A stretch of DNA of 46,541 bases from contig JACSRP010000107.1 of NCBI GenBank assembly GCA_014879665.1, forward strand, positions 1 to 46,541, in the 5' to 3' direction. Under the pieces are notes generated by a model. It was given only the letters and a program-made list of their open reading frames with translations. It did not search any database and was not told where the DNA came from. Source of the stretch: Anaerolineae bacterium (GTDB taxonomy: Bacteria; Chloroflexota; Anaerolineae; Aggregatilineales; Phototrophicaceae). The translations under genes were made by a program, and so were the position numbers. How positions within the stretch are numbered: the first letter of the stretch is position 1; each line of letters starts with the position of its first letter. This document shows, piece by piece, positions 35,411-44,653 of the stretch.

Positions 35411-37948
35411 CTAGTCTATCGCAAACGATCCAATCGCGAGTCGATTGGCCTCATCCCCATTTACAGGAATCAACCGCTCAAACGTAACCAGATCGAATAA
35501 ACCCATCACAACCTCATAATTGCCAGGTGGAAGCTCAGTAGTCGGTATTTCAAACCGATCAACCAGCAGTCCCGGCAGCCAGTTACCCGGCGGAAGCGCG
35601 CCACTTCCGGGGCGGCGATCTGCCTGCGCCGCAATATCGCCAGCTTCATCCAGCACATGCACAAAAATCACATAGTCACCGGTTGGTGATGGCGCATCTA
35701 ACGGTTGATACCAGTCCAGACGAATCATCAGCGTGCCGTCTTCTACATTAAGTCCGGCTTCAAGCAGTTGAATCGAGCCATTCTGGAAGCTGGAAATCGG
35801 CATTTCTTCCGGCTGTGTTGAAACATACTGCCCCTGATAAATAAAATGGGTGTACGGCATATAGAAATTGCCCGCGCTCACCGGAACCACGCGTATCACA
35901 GAGGTATTGCCCGTGATGAAATTGCCCGGTATTAAGACCGGCACTTCCAGAAACGCTCCGGGAAGCATAGGAATCACCCGTTCAGCCACCAGTTGGTCAT
36001 CAGCAAAAACCTGATAACGCCCTGCGCTGGCCGGATGAAGCCGCGTCACCAGCACAATATCTTCACCCGGAACTGTATTTATGGTGAAGCGTTCTTCCCC
36101 GTTAATCCGCCGCCCGCCATCCATCACGCTGCAATTTTCGGCGCAGCCTAACGTGTCAAACTGATAATATTCAGTTGGAAAACCGCCCGGCGGTTCATCA
36201 TTATGCCATTCATAAAGATGTTCGCGTTCAGATTGAATGTCCGCGACATCCACTGTATCAATAAGCCGCAGCCCTTCCAGATATGACGCAATGCCCGGAA
36301 TCGCTGCAAGCTGCCGCGCATTATCCGCCGGCGCATAGTCAGGGCGATAAATCCCTTGCAGTTCCGCCGCCAGCGCCACGTTGATTTCCGGATCAACATT
36401 CACGCGATATTCCGCCAGCACTTCGGCATACAAATCCGTATCCGCCAGATAGCCAAGCCCTAGGCCGTGTCCTTCGCCGTATGAGGCGATCAAATCCGGG
36501 CGCCGCGCATCAATGAACTCGCCAACGCTCCCCGGTCCGTTACGCCAGTAATCCGCGGCGCCCGGCGTAGTCAGCCCGACAATATCCAGCGTAGTGCGTT
36601 CTCCTAAATAACGCATCGCGCCAACATCATGTACCGCAGCAGTGATATTTTCAGGCGTATTTTCAAACAGCCACCGTGCCATTTGCAGTGGCTGCGCAGC
36701 AACATAACCTGAATTTGCGGCATAAGCAGGCACAAAACGCCATGTCAAAACGATAGTCACGATAATCTTCACACTAGCCGCGGCGAGCAGAAGCTTCTGA
36801 ATGTGCCAACGCGGCGAAAGTGAAAACCCATTCCCCAGAAAAGCCGCCCCTAAAGGCGTAAGTATCCAGAATAATGCAATCAGCGGCATTTGATAGCGTT
36901 TGAAGTGCCAGAAGGCTGTATCCAGTGTGCTGATTGCCAGCGCGCTAAAAACCACCGTGATCAGGATGAATGCCACAATGCGGCGCTGGCGCATCCGCCA
37001 CAATGCGAGCAATCCAGACAGCGCGAGCACAGCGACAACCGGGCCAGCGTACCATAAGAAGGCGTTTGCCAATGCCCAGTCCTGCCACATCCGCAGAAAA
37101 TTTTCAACAATGCGAATGGCGATCACCGGAAGATCAAACGGGATAACCCCGAAAAGCGATTTTGCAGCGTTACCGGAGGCCACAGCCGAGCCAGTGAGCA
37201 GATAATTCACCGCCGGCTGTACCATCGCCGCCGCCAGAGGAATCATCAGCGCCAGCCAGGTTAGCGGCATGTCGCGGAACGAGCGGCTCAACCGAGCGAA
37301 TAGCGTCCGCCCCTCAACACTCATCACATGCTGCCATGCCAGAATCAATATGGCTGCACCCGCCGCGATAATGCCCTCAGGCCGCGTGAGCGCGCATAGC
37401 GATGCGGCCTGAATGGCAATGGAATATCGCTGGCACAGCAGCGAATGCAGCAACCAGAGCAAAAACAGCGTCGCCAGCAACGTTTCCATGCCGCTGGCCG
37501 CATGCCACGTGGCCGCGCCATGCACCTGAAACGCAAGGCCACCAAACGCCGCCAGCCAGATCGGCACGCCGCAGCGCAATGAAAAGCGATAAATCAGCCA
37601 GCCGCACAGCGCCAATGAGACGAAGCCAATCATCATCGCCCAGACGCCTAAATTTTGCCCGCTAAATCCCAGCAGTGAGCCAACAGCCAGTATATACGGA
37701 TAGAGGAAGCTGGTAGCGCCGCTGGTCGGTGGCAAGCCGGGGTTATAAACGTAAGGCTGACCGAGCGCCAATTGGCGGGCATACTGGAAATGGATATAAG
37801 CATCATCCAGCGGCATGACCATGCCTTGCCCTGCCGATTGGCTCAATCCAAGATACAGAATAAGCGCCCCGCCAGCGAGCAAGCAGCACAACGCCCATAC
37901 TATCAAGTTCGTACGGCGGCTGACTGCTGGCCGGGTTAAAGTGAGCAT
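35411..37948 (-). CDS. GT-C membrane glycosyltransferase-like protein with C-terminal beta domains (845 aa)
   Basis: About eleven membrane helices occupy residues 15-460. The first outer loop has MPLDDAYIHFQYAR with the D-D pair typical of GT-C catalytic loops, and LPPTSGATSFLYP is a family feature. The outer C-terminal half (about 470-845) contains an alpha/beta domain (GLTTPGAADYWRNG) and two beta-sandwich regions. The last, with WLPGLLVDRFEIP and LPPGNYEVVMGLFD, is like the ends of the 800-aa and 608-aa proteins. It lies 41 bp upstream of xdhC in the same direction. Sugar donor and target unknown. Confidence 0.8.
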   Translation of the reverse strand: MLTLTRPAVSRRTNLIVWALCCLLAGGALILYLGLSQSAGQGMVMPLDDAYIHFQYARQLALGQPYVYNPGLPPTSGATSFLYPYILAVGSLLGFSGQNLGVWAMMIGFVSLALCGWLIYRFSLRCGVPIWLAAFGGLAFQVHGAATWHAASGMETLLATLFLLWLLHSLLCQRYSIAIQAASLCALTRPEGIIAAGAAILILAWQHVMSVEGRTLFARLSRSFRDMPLTWLALMIPLAAAMVQPAVNYLLTGSAVASGNAAKSLFGVIPFDLPVIAIRIVENFLRMWQDWALANAFLWYAGPVVAVLALSGLLALWRMRQRRIVAFILITVVFSALAISTLDTAFWHFKRYQMPLIALFWILTPLGAAFLGNGFSLSPRWHIQKLLLAAASVKIIVTIVLTWRFVPAYAANSGYVAAQPLQMARWLFENTPENITAAVHDVGAMRYLGERTTLDIVGLTTPGAADYWRNGPGSVGEFIDARRPDLIASYGEGHGLGLGYLADTDLYAEVLAEYRVNVDPEINVALAAELQGIYRPDYAPADNARQLAAIPGIASYLEGLRLIDTVDVADIQSEREHLYEWHNDEPPGGFPTEYYQFDTLGCAENCSVMDGGRRINGEERFTINTVPGEDIVLVTRLHPASAGRYQVFADDQLVAERVIPMLPGAFLEVPVLIPGNFITGNTSVIRVVPVSAGNFYMPYTHFIYQGQYVSTQPEEMPISSFQNGSIQLLEAGLNVEDGTLMIRLDWYQPLDAPSPTGDYVIFVHVLDEAGDIAAQADRRPGSGALPPGNWLPGLLVDRFEIPTTELPPGNYEVVMGLFDLVTFERLIPVNGDEANRLAIGSFAID

Positions 37949-38020
37949 AAAATTAAGGTGTCATTAGCTGTTGAAGGGCGATTGCATCAAAATTCACTCG
38001 CAGATCATAAGAGGTTAGGG

Positions 38021-38098
38021 CTAGGCACAGAGGGTACAAAGTTCGCATTTCCTCTGTGCCTCTGTGGTTCAAGCCCTTTTCTTGGCAGCTTGGCAGTT
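38021..38098. repeat. dispersed intergenic repeat: CTCTGTG and CTTGGCAG motifs
   Basis: An inverted repeat GGCACAGAGG (38024-38033) and CCTCTGTGCC (38051-38060) is followed at once by TCTGTGG, so CTCTGTG-like units stand in tandem. Twenty-odd bases further on, CTTGGCAG occurs twice in a row (38081-38096). This looks like the family of non-coding intergenic elements with ...CTCTGTGCCTCTGTGG... and ...CTTGGCGTCTTGGCGG... cores seen in many environmental genomes. No function is known to me. Confidence 0.5.
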
Positions 38099-38129
38099 CA
38101 ACATAGTCTTGACGCCCCGTTTTAAGATG

Positions 38130-39137
38130 TTAATTCGAATATCCATCGGCAAAAGCATCAATCATCAGGCGAACATCATTCCCCAACGGGTATAAAATTG
38201 GGCAAGTGGCGCCATAAGCCACATATTCACGTACCTTCGCGCGCACTTCTTCCGGCGTGCCGCTGGCCGTGATCATCTGCACAACATCATCGGGCACTAA
38301 TTTCATCGCTTCAAGAATCTGTTCTTCCGTGGCCGGCCACGTCAGCACCTGATTGATCTCATCCAGCAGTTCCTGGCTTACGCCGCTGGCTTTCATAATA
38401 TGCGGCTGCTGTCCCAGATATTGTGTCACCAACTTGCGCGCGCCATCTAGCGCCCGTTTGCGATCATTATCTACCGAGCACACGACCAACTGCGGGCGAT
38501 CAATTTCGTCAATTGAGCGCCCTGCCTTTTTCGCGCCCTGCTCTAATTGATCCATCGCGCCCTGATTGTAACGGGGCGCAACCAGATAATTCAGCACCGC
38601 GCCGTCGGCAATCTCGCCAGTCAAAGCCATCATCTGCGGCCCGGTTGCGCCGATATAAATCGGTACGTTGCGCGGCTCTTTATGCCCGTGTACCACGTCT
38701 AATTCAACATCATCCAGCTGCACAAATTCGCCTTGAAATGATACCCGCTCACGGTTGAGCAGTGCGCGAACAACGGTCACTGTTTCACGCATCGCCAGCA
38801 GCGGCTTATCCCGCTTGATACCCACTTTAGCCGCCAGCGGGTCCCACCATGCGCCAATCCCACAAATAATGCGATCCGGCGCAAGGTCATCCAGCGTCAG
38901 GAAAGTAGCCGCAATCACCGCCGAATTGCGCGTCCAGTTGTTGATGACTCCCGAACCAATCTTGATACGACTGGTCGTTGCCGCGAAGGCAGCCATCGGC
39001 ACGATTGCATCGCGCACCAGGCGGCTTTCCGCCTGCCAAACGGCTTCAAAGCCGCGCTTTTCAGCATACTGAACAAAACTAATAGCATCTTGTAGCGTAT
39101 GGGCATCCTGCAAATACAGCGCAACACGATCTGCCAT
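38130..39137 (-). CDS. luciferase-like (LLM) F420-dependent oxidoreductase
   Basis: About 335 aa from ATG 39137 with AGGACAAAGG before it. It has the TIM-barrel fold of bacterial luciferase-like proteins: [71 protein letters not shown] and a C-terminal [18 protein letters not shown]. This arrangement fits the F420-binding (methylene-tetrahydromethanopterin reductase-like) subgroup more than FMN monooxygenases. It follows F420 biosynthesis genes by 86 bp, which supports F420 as cofactor. The substrate is unknown. Confidence 0.88.
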   Translation of the reverse strand: MADRVALYLQDAHTLQDAISFVQYAEKRGFEAVWQAESRLVRDAIVPMAAFAATTSRIKIGSGVINNWTRNSAVIAATFLTLDDLAPDRIICGIGAWWDPLAAKVGIKRDKPLLAMRETVTVVRALLNRERVSFQGEFVQLDDVELDVVHGHKEPRNVPIYIGATGPQMMALTGEIADGAVLNYLVAPRYNQGAMDQLEQGAKKAGRSIDEIDRPQLVVCSVDNDRKRALDGARKLVTQYLGQQPHIMKASGVSQELLDEINQVLTWPATEEQILEAMKLVPDDVVQMITASGTPEEVRAKVREYVAYGATCPILYPLGNDVRLMIDAFADGYSN

Positions 39138-39223
39138 GGCCTTTGTCCTTTTACGCGCGCGCATTACAACGGCTTTACCATCCGGCAAAGCACTGCCATG
39201 CGCGAACTATACTATGCCTTATT

Positions 39224-39859
39224 TTAACTTTGAGCCGAGAAATTAACAGGTAATTCGAAATGCGGACGCAGACGCCTCAGTAAATCCAGATCGGCAGGAA
39301 TATCAATGTCCAGTTGTATCGTATCTGATGAATACACTTTGACTTCAGCGCCTGCCTCTTTTGCCAGCGATAGATGGCGAAGAAAGCTGTCGGGGCCAAA
39401 CGTATATGGTATCAACCCCGGTGGGCGGCTGAACAGGGCATTAGTGCCATCCTGATTTCTATCTGTCGCCAGCACAACAGTACCTTCATCTTCACCAAGT
39501 TTGAGGATTTCAGTAATATCTTCCTCAGTGATCAGAGGCAGATCCGCAGGCAGCACCAGCACCGCCCGCCCCCGCCATGCCGTGATCACCTGCGTTGCCC
39601 GCATCAAGGCATTATTCAGCTCAGGGGTGCCGCTTTCCTGAACTGTATTCGCCCCCATGTCGCGGGTCAGTGCCAATGCCCGTGTATCCCGGCTGATCAC
39701 CAGTACGCCAGCAATGCCCGGCACCTGTTTAACCGTTTTTACGACATGCCTGAGTAAAGATTCCGCGAGATCTTGCCGTTCCTCTGTTGTGAGCACCGCA
39801 GACAACCGGCTTTTTGCCCGGCCTAACGGTTTCACAGGAATGATCGCCCATGTGGTCAA
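39224..39859 (-). CDS. cofC: 2-phospho-L-lactate/phosphoenolpyruvate guanylyltransferase
   Basis: About 211 aa from TTG 39859, seven bases after GAGG; GTG 39865 is the alternative and overlaps cofD by ten bases. It is a GT-A fold nucleotidyltransferase: IIPVKPLGRAKSRLS, LVISRD, LVLPADLPLITEED and TNALFSRPP match CofC/FbiD. It charges a three-carbon phospho-acid with GTP for transfer to FO by CofD. Whether the acid is phospholactate or phosphoenolpyruvate cannot be read directly; the neighbouring FbiB-C-like reductase points to PEP. It is coupled to cofD. Confidence 0.93.
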   Translation of the reverse strand: MTTWAIIPVKPLGRAKSRLSAVLTTEERQDLAESLLRHVVKTVKQVPGIAGVLVISRDTRALALTRDMGANTVQESGTPELNNALMRATQVITAWRGRAVLVLPADLPLITEEDITEILKLGEDEGTVVLATDRNQDGTNALFSRPPGLIPYTFGPDSFLRHLSLAKEAGAEVKVYSSDTIQLDIDIPADLDLLRRLRPHFELPVNFSAQS

Positions 39860-40803
39860 TCCCACACCTCACTGGTGATCCAGCGCAGAATCAGCTGTGC
39901 TAAGTGTTCCCGGTCAATTTGATTTTGCATAATTGTATTCGTCACAAAGGTCTTTTTGTCTTCAATGATCAGGCTAGAATCCTGCAAATCGTAAACAAAC
40001 CCGTTGATCAACGCTCCATAATATTCCGCAACCGCACGGGCTGTAACATCATACCCCAATTCTGCCATAAGTTTAGCCGCTGGACCCTTAACAGCTGTAC
40101 CCGCCACAATCGGGCTAACAGCCACACGGGGAATATGCTTTTCTATCAATAGTTCAGAGAACGGTTTGACCGACAGCATCGGCGCCAGCGAAAGCCACGG
40201 GTTTGAAGGCGCAATTATAATTGCATCCGCGTTTTCTAAGGCGGCAGTAACTTCGGGCGATGCTTCAGCATTTTCTGACCCCGCGTAACGCAGCCCCTTC
40301 ATCGTTGGCTGCCAGCGGTAACGCACAAAGTAAGTTTGAAATGGCAGTTCGCCATATTCAACCGTGTCAATCATCGTCTCAACAGCGGCATCCGTCATCG
40401 GCAGTATCGGATGAAGCACGCCAAGTCTGTTTTGTAAGCGGAGCATCACTTCCGTCAGGCGTTCGCCATTTCGCAGCGCCTCGCTGCGCAGTAAATGCGT
40501 CGCTATATCCTGATCGCCCAGCCGAAACCACACATCCTCACCATAGCGTTTCAGCGCTTCCAGCGTCGCCGTCGTGTCCCCGGCCACCCCCCAACCGTTG
40601 GCCGGATCAACAACCCCCGCCAGCGTATACATCACGGTATCCAGATCCGGGCAGATGCGCATCCCATAATGCCAGAAGTCATCGCCAGTATTCACAATGA
40701 CCGTCAGTTTTTCCGGTGGCAATATTCGGGCAAGCCCATCCGCTAGCTTCGCGCCGCCCACCCCTCCAGCTAAGACCACTACATGCTCAAGACTTAGCGC
40801 CAT
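39856..40803 (-). CDS. cofD: 2-phospho-L-lactate transferase (F420-0 synthesis)
   Basis: A 315-aa protein of the CofD/FbiA family. It transfers the guanylated phospho-acid made by CofC to FO, giving F420-0 or dehydro-F420-0. Motifs: VVLAGGVGGAKLADGL (9-24), IVNTGDDFWHYGM with PDLDTVMYTLAG, GDTTATLEALKRYG, WFRLGDQDIATHL, APSNPWLSLAPML and VSPIVAGTAVKGPAAKL, all typical. The ATG overlaps the end of the nitroreductase gene by ten bases. It sits between that reductase and cofC, a complete core of F420 tail synthesis. Confidence 0.96.
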   Translation of the reverse strand: MALSLEHVVVLAGGVGGAKLADGLARILPPEKLTVIVNTGDDFWHYGMRICPDLDTVMYTLAGVVDPANGWGVAGDTTATLEALKRYGEDVWFRLGDQDIATHLLRSEALRNGERLTEVMLRLQNRLGVLHPILPMTDAAVETMIDTVEYGELPFQTYFVRYRWQPTMKGLRYAGSENAEASPEVTAALENADAIIIAPSNPWLSLAPMLSVKPFSELLIEKHIPRVAVSPIVAGTAVKGPAAKLMAELGYDVTARAVAEYYGALINGFVYDLQDSSLIIEDKKTFVTNTIMQNQIDREHLAQLILRWITSEVWD

Positions 40804-41390
40804 AACACGCTCTTTTCCAACGGATTGCGCGGCTTGTGTTTAACTTCAGCCGGGTAGCCTACCGTAATTAACGCCTGTGGTTGCCAATCACCCGGCAGCA
40901 TCAAAACCGTCTGAACAACCTCCGGGCAAAACAGCGGTGCGCACATCCAGCACGCCCCCAGCCCATTCGCAGTTGCCGCCAGCAGTAGATTTTGCCCGGC
41001 CATGGCAGCACTTTGCACCGCCATCAAATATTCTTTCTGTCCGCGCGCTTCATCAGCATAGTGATCCATGTCCCTCATCGAGAGGCAAAGCACAATCAAC
41101 GCCGGGGCGCTTACGATACGGGTATAGGATCGCCCCGCATCAACCTCGATAAGTGCCGGATCAACGCCGTCCGCGGCAAGGTCAGCTCGCAGCCGTTCAC
41201 CCATTTCCGAGGCTAGGCGCGTTCGCGTTTCAGCGTCGAGAATCACAGCGAAACGCCATGGCTGCCGGTTGTGTGCCGATGGCGCTTGAATAGCTTCGGT
41301 CAATATTTGTTCAAGCAGAATTCGTGAAATCGGCTGCGATGAATAACGTCGGATAGAACGCCGGGTACGGTTAACTTGAAAGAAGTCCAA
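40794..41390 (-). CDS. nitroreductase-fold protein, FbiB C-terminal domain-like dehydro-F420 reductase
   Basis: About 198 aa from TTG 41390, ten bases after the cofE stop. FMN-binding nitroreductase fold: RRSIRRYSSQPI at the N-terminus, APSAHNRQPWRFAV, SAAMAGQNLLLAATANGLGACWMCAP and VGYPAEVKHKPRNP. In actinobacterial FbiB this domain is fused behind CofE and reduces dehydro-F420-0. Here the same two functions are encoded as neighbouring genes in the same order. The context makes this role likely; another FMN reductase remains possible. Confidence 0.82.
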   Translation of the reverse strand: MDFFQVNRTRRSIRRYSSQPISRILLEQILTEAIQAPSAHNRQPWRFAVILDAETRTRLASEMGERLRADLAADGVDPALIEVDAGRSYTRIVSAPALIVLCLSMRDMDHYADEARGQKEYLMAVQSAAMAGQNLLLAATANGLGACWMCAPLFCPEVVQTVLMLPGDWQPQALITVGYPAEVKHKPRNPLEKSVLWR

Positions 41391-41400
41391 AGCGCAGCCC

Positions 41401-42168
41401 TCAGCGGTACAAGTCCTGCCGGATCGGCCTTATTAAATCACTGGCCTGTCCCGCCCCTTCAGAAAATGCTAGGCCACGAACCAGCACCACAGGCCGCCCC
41501 TCTGCCCCTTCGCCAGAAACCAGCCCGGCAGCCGAAGCAATCATGTCGGCAAATGCTTGCAGCGTATATTTCAACGTACGGCCAAAAAGATCGGGTTGTC
41601 CGCGTAAATCACGCAGCGCAGGAAGGCCAGCCGCGCCGATAGCCACGCCAACATTGCCCATGCGGAAGGGCCGCCCATGCGAATCGCTAATCACGATCCC
41701 AATCTCAACGCCAGTTTTCGCTTTCAGTCCCTCGCTGATCGCCCGCGCTGAAGCATCCGGATCAACCGGCAGCAGCAGCACCTGATCATCGCCGCCGTTC
41801 AAGTTAGATTGATCAATCCCCGCATTAGCCGAGACGAACCCCAACTTATGGCGCACGATGAGCGTGTTCACGCCCTCGCGGGAAATTTCCTGGCTCTCGC
41901 GCAGTACCAGCTCAACAATACGCGGGTCTTTCCCGGTAATGATAGCATGGCGCAGCGCCTCTTCACCCGGCTGAACATCGGCAAGCCGCACAAACCGCCC
42001 CTCAGATTTCGAGATAATTTTAGAGGTAACGACCAGCACATCATGCGACTGTAGCTTCAGTTCCGTCTGTTCAAGCGCGCCAGCGATGATCGCAACCAGA
42101 TCATCGCCCGGCTTGATCATCGGAATGCCCGGCAGCGCAGTTAAGCTTATATCAGAGTGTTGTAACAT
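41401..42168 (-). CDS. cofE: coenzyme F420-0:L-glutamate ligase
   Basis: A protein of 255 aa that adds gamma-linked glutamates to F420-0 using GTP. Family motifs: LPGIPMIKPGDDL (12-24), DVLVVTSKIISKSEGR, VLRESQEISREGVNTLIV with HKLGFVSANAGIDQSN, and ISDSHGRPFRMGNVGVAIGAAGLPAL. Length and motifs match archaeal CofE, without the fused nitroreductase of actinobacterial FbiB. It starts six bases after the NADPH:F420 reductase stop and is followed ten bases later by the nitroreductase gene. Confidence 0.96.
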   Translation of the reverse strand: MLQHSDISLTALPGIPMIKPGDDLVAIIAGALEQTELKLQSHDVLVVTSKIISKSEGRFVRLADVQPGEEALRHAIITGKDPRIVELVLRESQEISREGVNTLIVRHKLGFVSANAGIDQSNLNGGDDQVLLLPVDPDASARAISEGLKAKTGVEIGIVISDSHGRPFRMGNVGVAIGAAGLPALRDLRGQPDLFGRTLKYTLQAFADMIASAAGLVSGEGAEGRPVVLVRGLAFSEGAGQASDLIRPIRQDLYR

Positions 42169-42174
42169 GGTGAG

Positions 42175-42843
42175 TTATACGCCAGTGATGCGAATTCCGC
42201 TGCCGTGAACCCCATACTTTTTATTGATGTAAAGAAGCACCGGGGTCAGCGCTTCAACCGCAATCGCATTAACCAGCAAACCCGCATCAATAGCGCGCAT
42301 ACTGGCCGCCTCAACCAGCTTAGCAACTTCAGCTTTTGCCTCAGGATCATCACCGGCCATCAGTACATCGCAGTCTACTGTCACGGCAGGATCAACCAGC
42401 TTCTCCGCGCTCACGTTCTGGAATGCAGCGACGACCCTCACACTATCCCCTAACAATTCCTGCGCTTCCAGTGAAGCCGCCTTGCCTTCCGGAATGTACA
42501 CGCTGCGAACCTTCGGCGGGGCCAGTGGCACCGTCACATCCACCAGAATTTTACCCGCAAGATGCTCTTTCACGCTTTCTAATGTAGCGCGATGGGCGGT
42601 ATACGGAACCGTCAGCACCACCAGATGGGCTTCTTGGGTGGCAGAAACGTTGTCCATGCCAACCAGATAATCGCCACCAAGCGATTCGTTCAGTTCCTGT
42701 GCGCGGCTTTGCGCTTTCTCCGCCTCACGCGAACCGATAATCACATGGTAGCCATTCAGTGCCCAGCGGGCTGCCAGGCCACTTCCCTCTTTGCCCGTGC
42801 CGCCAAGCACCGCAACCGTAACCAGCGTACGGTCTTCAGTCAT
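42175..42843 (-). CDS. npdG: NADPH-dependent F420 reductase
   Basis: A protein of 222 aa with a Rossmann N-terminus VAVLGGTGKEGSGLAARWAL (9-28), then VIIGSREAEKAQSRA, whose S-R-x-x-E-K contacts NADP phosphate, VVLTVPYTAH, and VAAFQNVSAEKL with CDVLMAGDD. This is the Fno/NpdG family, which exchanges hydride between NADPH and F420. The start overlaps the amidohydrolase stop (TAATG), so it is coupled, and cofE follows six bases later. It provides F420H2 for the luciferase-like enzyme or other reductases. Confidence 0.93.
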   Translation of the reverse strand: MTEDRTLVTVAVLGGTGKEGSGLAARWALNGYHVIIGSREAEKAQSRAQELNESLGGDYLVGMDNVSATQEAHLVVLTVPYTAHRATLESVKEHLAGKILVDVTVPLAPPKVRSVYIPEGKAASLEAQELLGDSVRVVAAFQNVSAEKLVDPAVTVDCDVLMAGDDPEAKAEVAKLVEAASMRAIDAGLLVNAIAVEALTPVLLYINKKYGVHGSGIRITGV

Positions 42844-44192
42844 TATTCACCACTCCCTTGCGCATAAACCTGATAACGCGCCCAAACTTCCGGCGCTAGC
42901 GCCAGCGCCTCTTCAGCAATAGCGCGTTCATCCAGCGTCAATAATTCTCGATCACGCATCAACCATCTGCCATCTACCATCGTCGCCGTCACCATCGAAG
43001 GCTCAAATCCGAAAATAATATGCCATGGCAGGTTTCCACTTTCCAATGGCGTAAACGGGTGATAATCCACCAGTATCAAATCTGCCCTGTTGCCAACCGC
43101 CAGTGTACCAATGCCCGCGCCCGCGAAAAATTGTTCAACCAGACGGGCGTTATTTTTCACAGCAGCATTAAATATATCCCCGCCATTTGCGCGCCGGGGA
43201 TCGCGATTCACCACTTTATGCAGGAAATAAGCGGCTTTCCATTCTTCCCACATGGCATTACTGAAGCCGTCATTGCCAAGGCACACGTTCATATTCCGCG
43301 CCATGAAATCATCAAATGCCATCGCGCCAACCGCATTATTCATATTTGAGCGCGGCTGATGGGTAACCCGGATGTCCTTACCCGCAAGAATATCCCGTTC
43401 ATCGTCATCAATATGGACGCAGTGCGCCGCAATCGTCTTTCGCCGCAGCAAACCAAACTTATCTAACCGGTGTACAACCCGCATCCCGGATTTTTCCAGC
43501 GAATCAATCTCATCCGCCTCATGCTCAGCGACATGCACATGAAACCCCTCATCTAAAGGGTTCGCATCCGCGCATGCACTCAGCGTTCTTTCGCTCAAAC
43601 TCAGGCTGGCATGCAAGCCAAACGTCCCTCGCAGCCTCGCATTATCGCGTACTGATCGCATAAAACGCACGTTTTCCTGAATGCCTGCTTCAGCTTTTTC
43701 CAGCCCATCACGATCCGTAACTTCGTAGCACAGCACCGCGCGCAGCCCGGCCTGATTAACTGCTTCAGCAATAACATCAAGGCTGCTATCAATGAAGTTA
43801 GGGCTGGCGTGATGATCGAACAGCGTCGTTGTGCCGTGTTTCACCGCATCCACCAGGCAGACCAGTGCGCTCGCGCGAACGCTGTCCCGATCCAATGCCT
43901 TATCAAGATTCCACCACAGACGCGTCAAAATTTCCGGGAAATCCTTCGGCGCAGGGCCGGGAATACCCATTCCTCTCGCGTACGCGCCATAAAAATGAGT
44001 GTGCGCGCAAATATTTCCGGGCATAATCCACTGTCCGCGTACATCTATCTGTTCATCCTGCGGATAGCGGTCTATCAGTTCCCGCTGCGGCGCAATTTCG
44101 CTAATCATATCGCCCACAATACGCACAGCATGATCGTGAAGGATATGATTATTCTCATCATACGTGATGACGTGACCGTTCGTTAAAAGCAT
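42843..44192 (-). CDS. ssnA: amidohydrolase of the SsnA/cytosine deaminase-like family
   Basis: A 449-aa metal-dependent TIM-barrel hydrolase. A beta-sandwich end (MLLTNGHVITYDE) is followed by the metal site HTHFYGAYARGM, DAVKHGTTTLFDHHASP, HVHVAEHEADE, AAHCVHIDDDE and an Asp in LGNDGFSNAMWEEWK. The C-terminus ADLILVDYHPFTPL is typical of SsnA, which in E. coli lies in a purine-catabolic gene cluster. It probably deaminates a purine or related heterocycle; no direct proof exists. It is coupled to the F420 reductase gene and preceded by an unknown gene. Confidence 0.85.
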   Translation of the reverse strand: MLLTNGHVITYDENNHILHDHAVRIVGDMISEIAPQRELIDRYPQDEQIDVRGQWIMPGNICAHTHFYGAYARGMGIPGPAPKDFPEILTRLWWNLDKALDRDSVRASALVCLVDAVKHGTTTLFDHHASPNFIDSSLDVIAEAVNQAGLRAVLCYEVTDRDGLEKAEAGIQENVRFMRSVRDNARLRGTFGLHASLSLSERTLSACADANPLDEGFHVHVAEHEADEIDSLEKSGMRVVHRLDKFGLLRRKTIAAHCVHIDDDERDILAGKDIRVTHQPRSNMNNAVGAMAFDDFMARNMNVCLGNDGFSNAMWEEWKAAYFLHKVVNRDPRRANGGDIFNAAVKNNARLVEQFFAGAGIGTLAVGNRADLILVDYHPFTPLESGNLPWHIIFGFEPSMVTATMVDGRWLMRDRELLTLDERAIAEEALALAPEVWARYQVYAQGSGE

Positions 44193-44198
44193 GTTGCG

Positions 44199-44642
44199 TC
44201 ACCTCTGTTGATCGGGCAATCGCTGTACAAAGCGTGCATCTGTAAGGTAAAGATCGGGAATCGCCCTCGCAGCGCAAAAGCGATCCCACGTAGTAAACAA
44301 AAATGTAACCGCCCGCCTGCCCGGGTTGAGTATTGGGGGGCTTTTGACGCCTATTTGCCCTAAGGCGACCCGATAATAGAGTTCAGCCGCCCGCTTATGC
44401 GCTAATTCTTGCGGCAGCATGTCACGTCGTCTCAGCAGTTCAATGCCCTGTATATGGGCATAATAGTAAATACCGCCGCCGTCTTGCCGTACTGCCCCGC
44501 TCAGGTAAAAAGCGAGATATTCATAGTCCAGAACTCCACGAAAGCGCGCCAGCGGAATACGATACCAGTGCTCTTGCAGCGCCGCAGTCAGATCGCGCTT
44601 GCGGTTGATCACGCCAATCAGCACGCGATCTTCAGGAAACAT
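44199..44642 (-). CDS. uncharacterised conserved-looking protein (147 aa)
   Basis: I do not recognise this protein. It is a soluble alpha/beta-looking chain, beginning MFPEDRVLIGVINRKRDL with several aromatic and basic residues: HWYRIPLARF, DYEYLAFYLSG, DGGGIYYYAHIQG and a helix LLPQELAHKRAAELYYRVALGQI-like stretch. It has no membrane helix or cysteine cluster. It starts 11 bp after the PLP-enzyme gene and ends six bp before the amidohydrolase ATG, so it belongs to the operon. Confidence 0.7.
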   Translation of the reverse strand: MFPEDRVLIGVINRKRDLTAALQEHWYRIPLARFRGVLDYEYLAFYLSGAVRQDGGGIYYYAHIQGIELLRRRDMLPQELAHKRAAELYYRVALGQIGVKSPPILNPGRRAVTFLFTTWDRFCAARAIPDLYLTDARFVQRLPDQQR

Positions 44643-44653
44643 AGCTGTTACAG

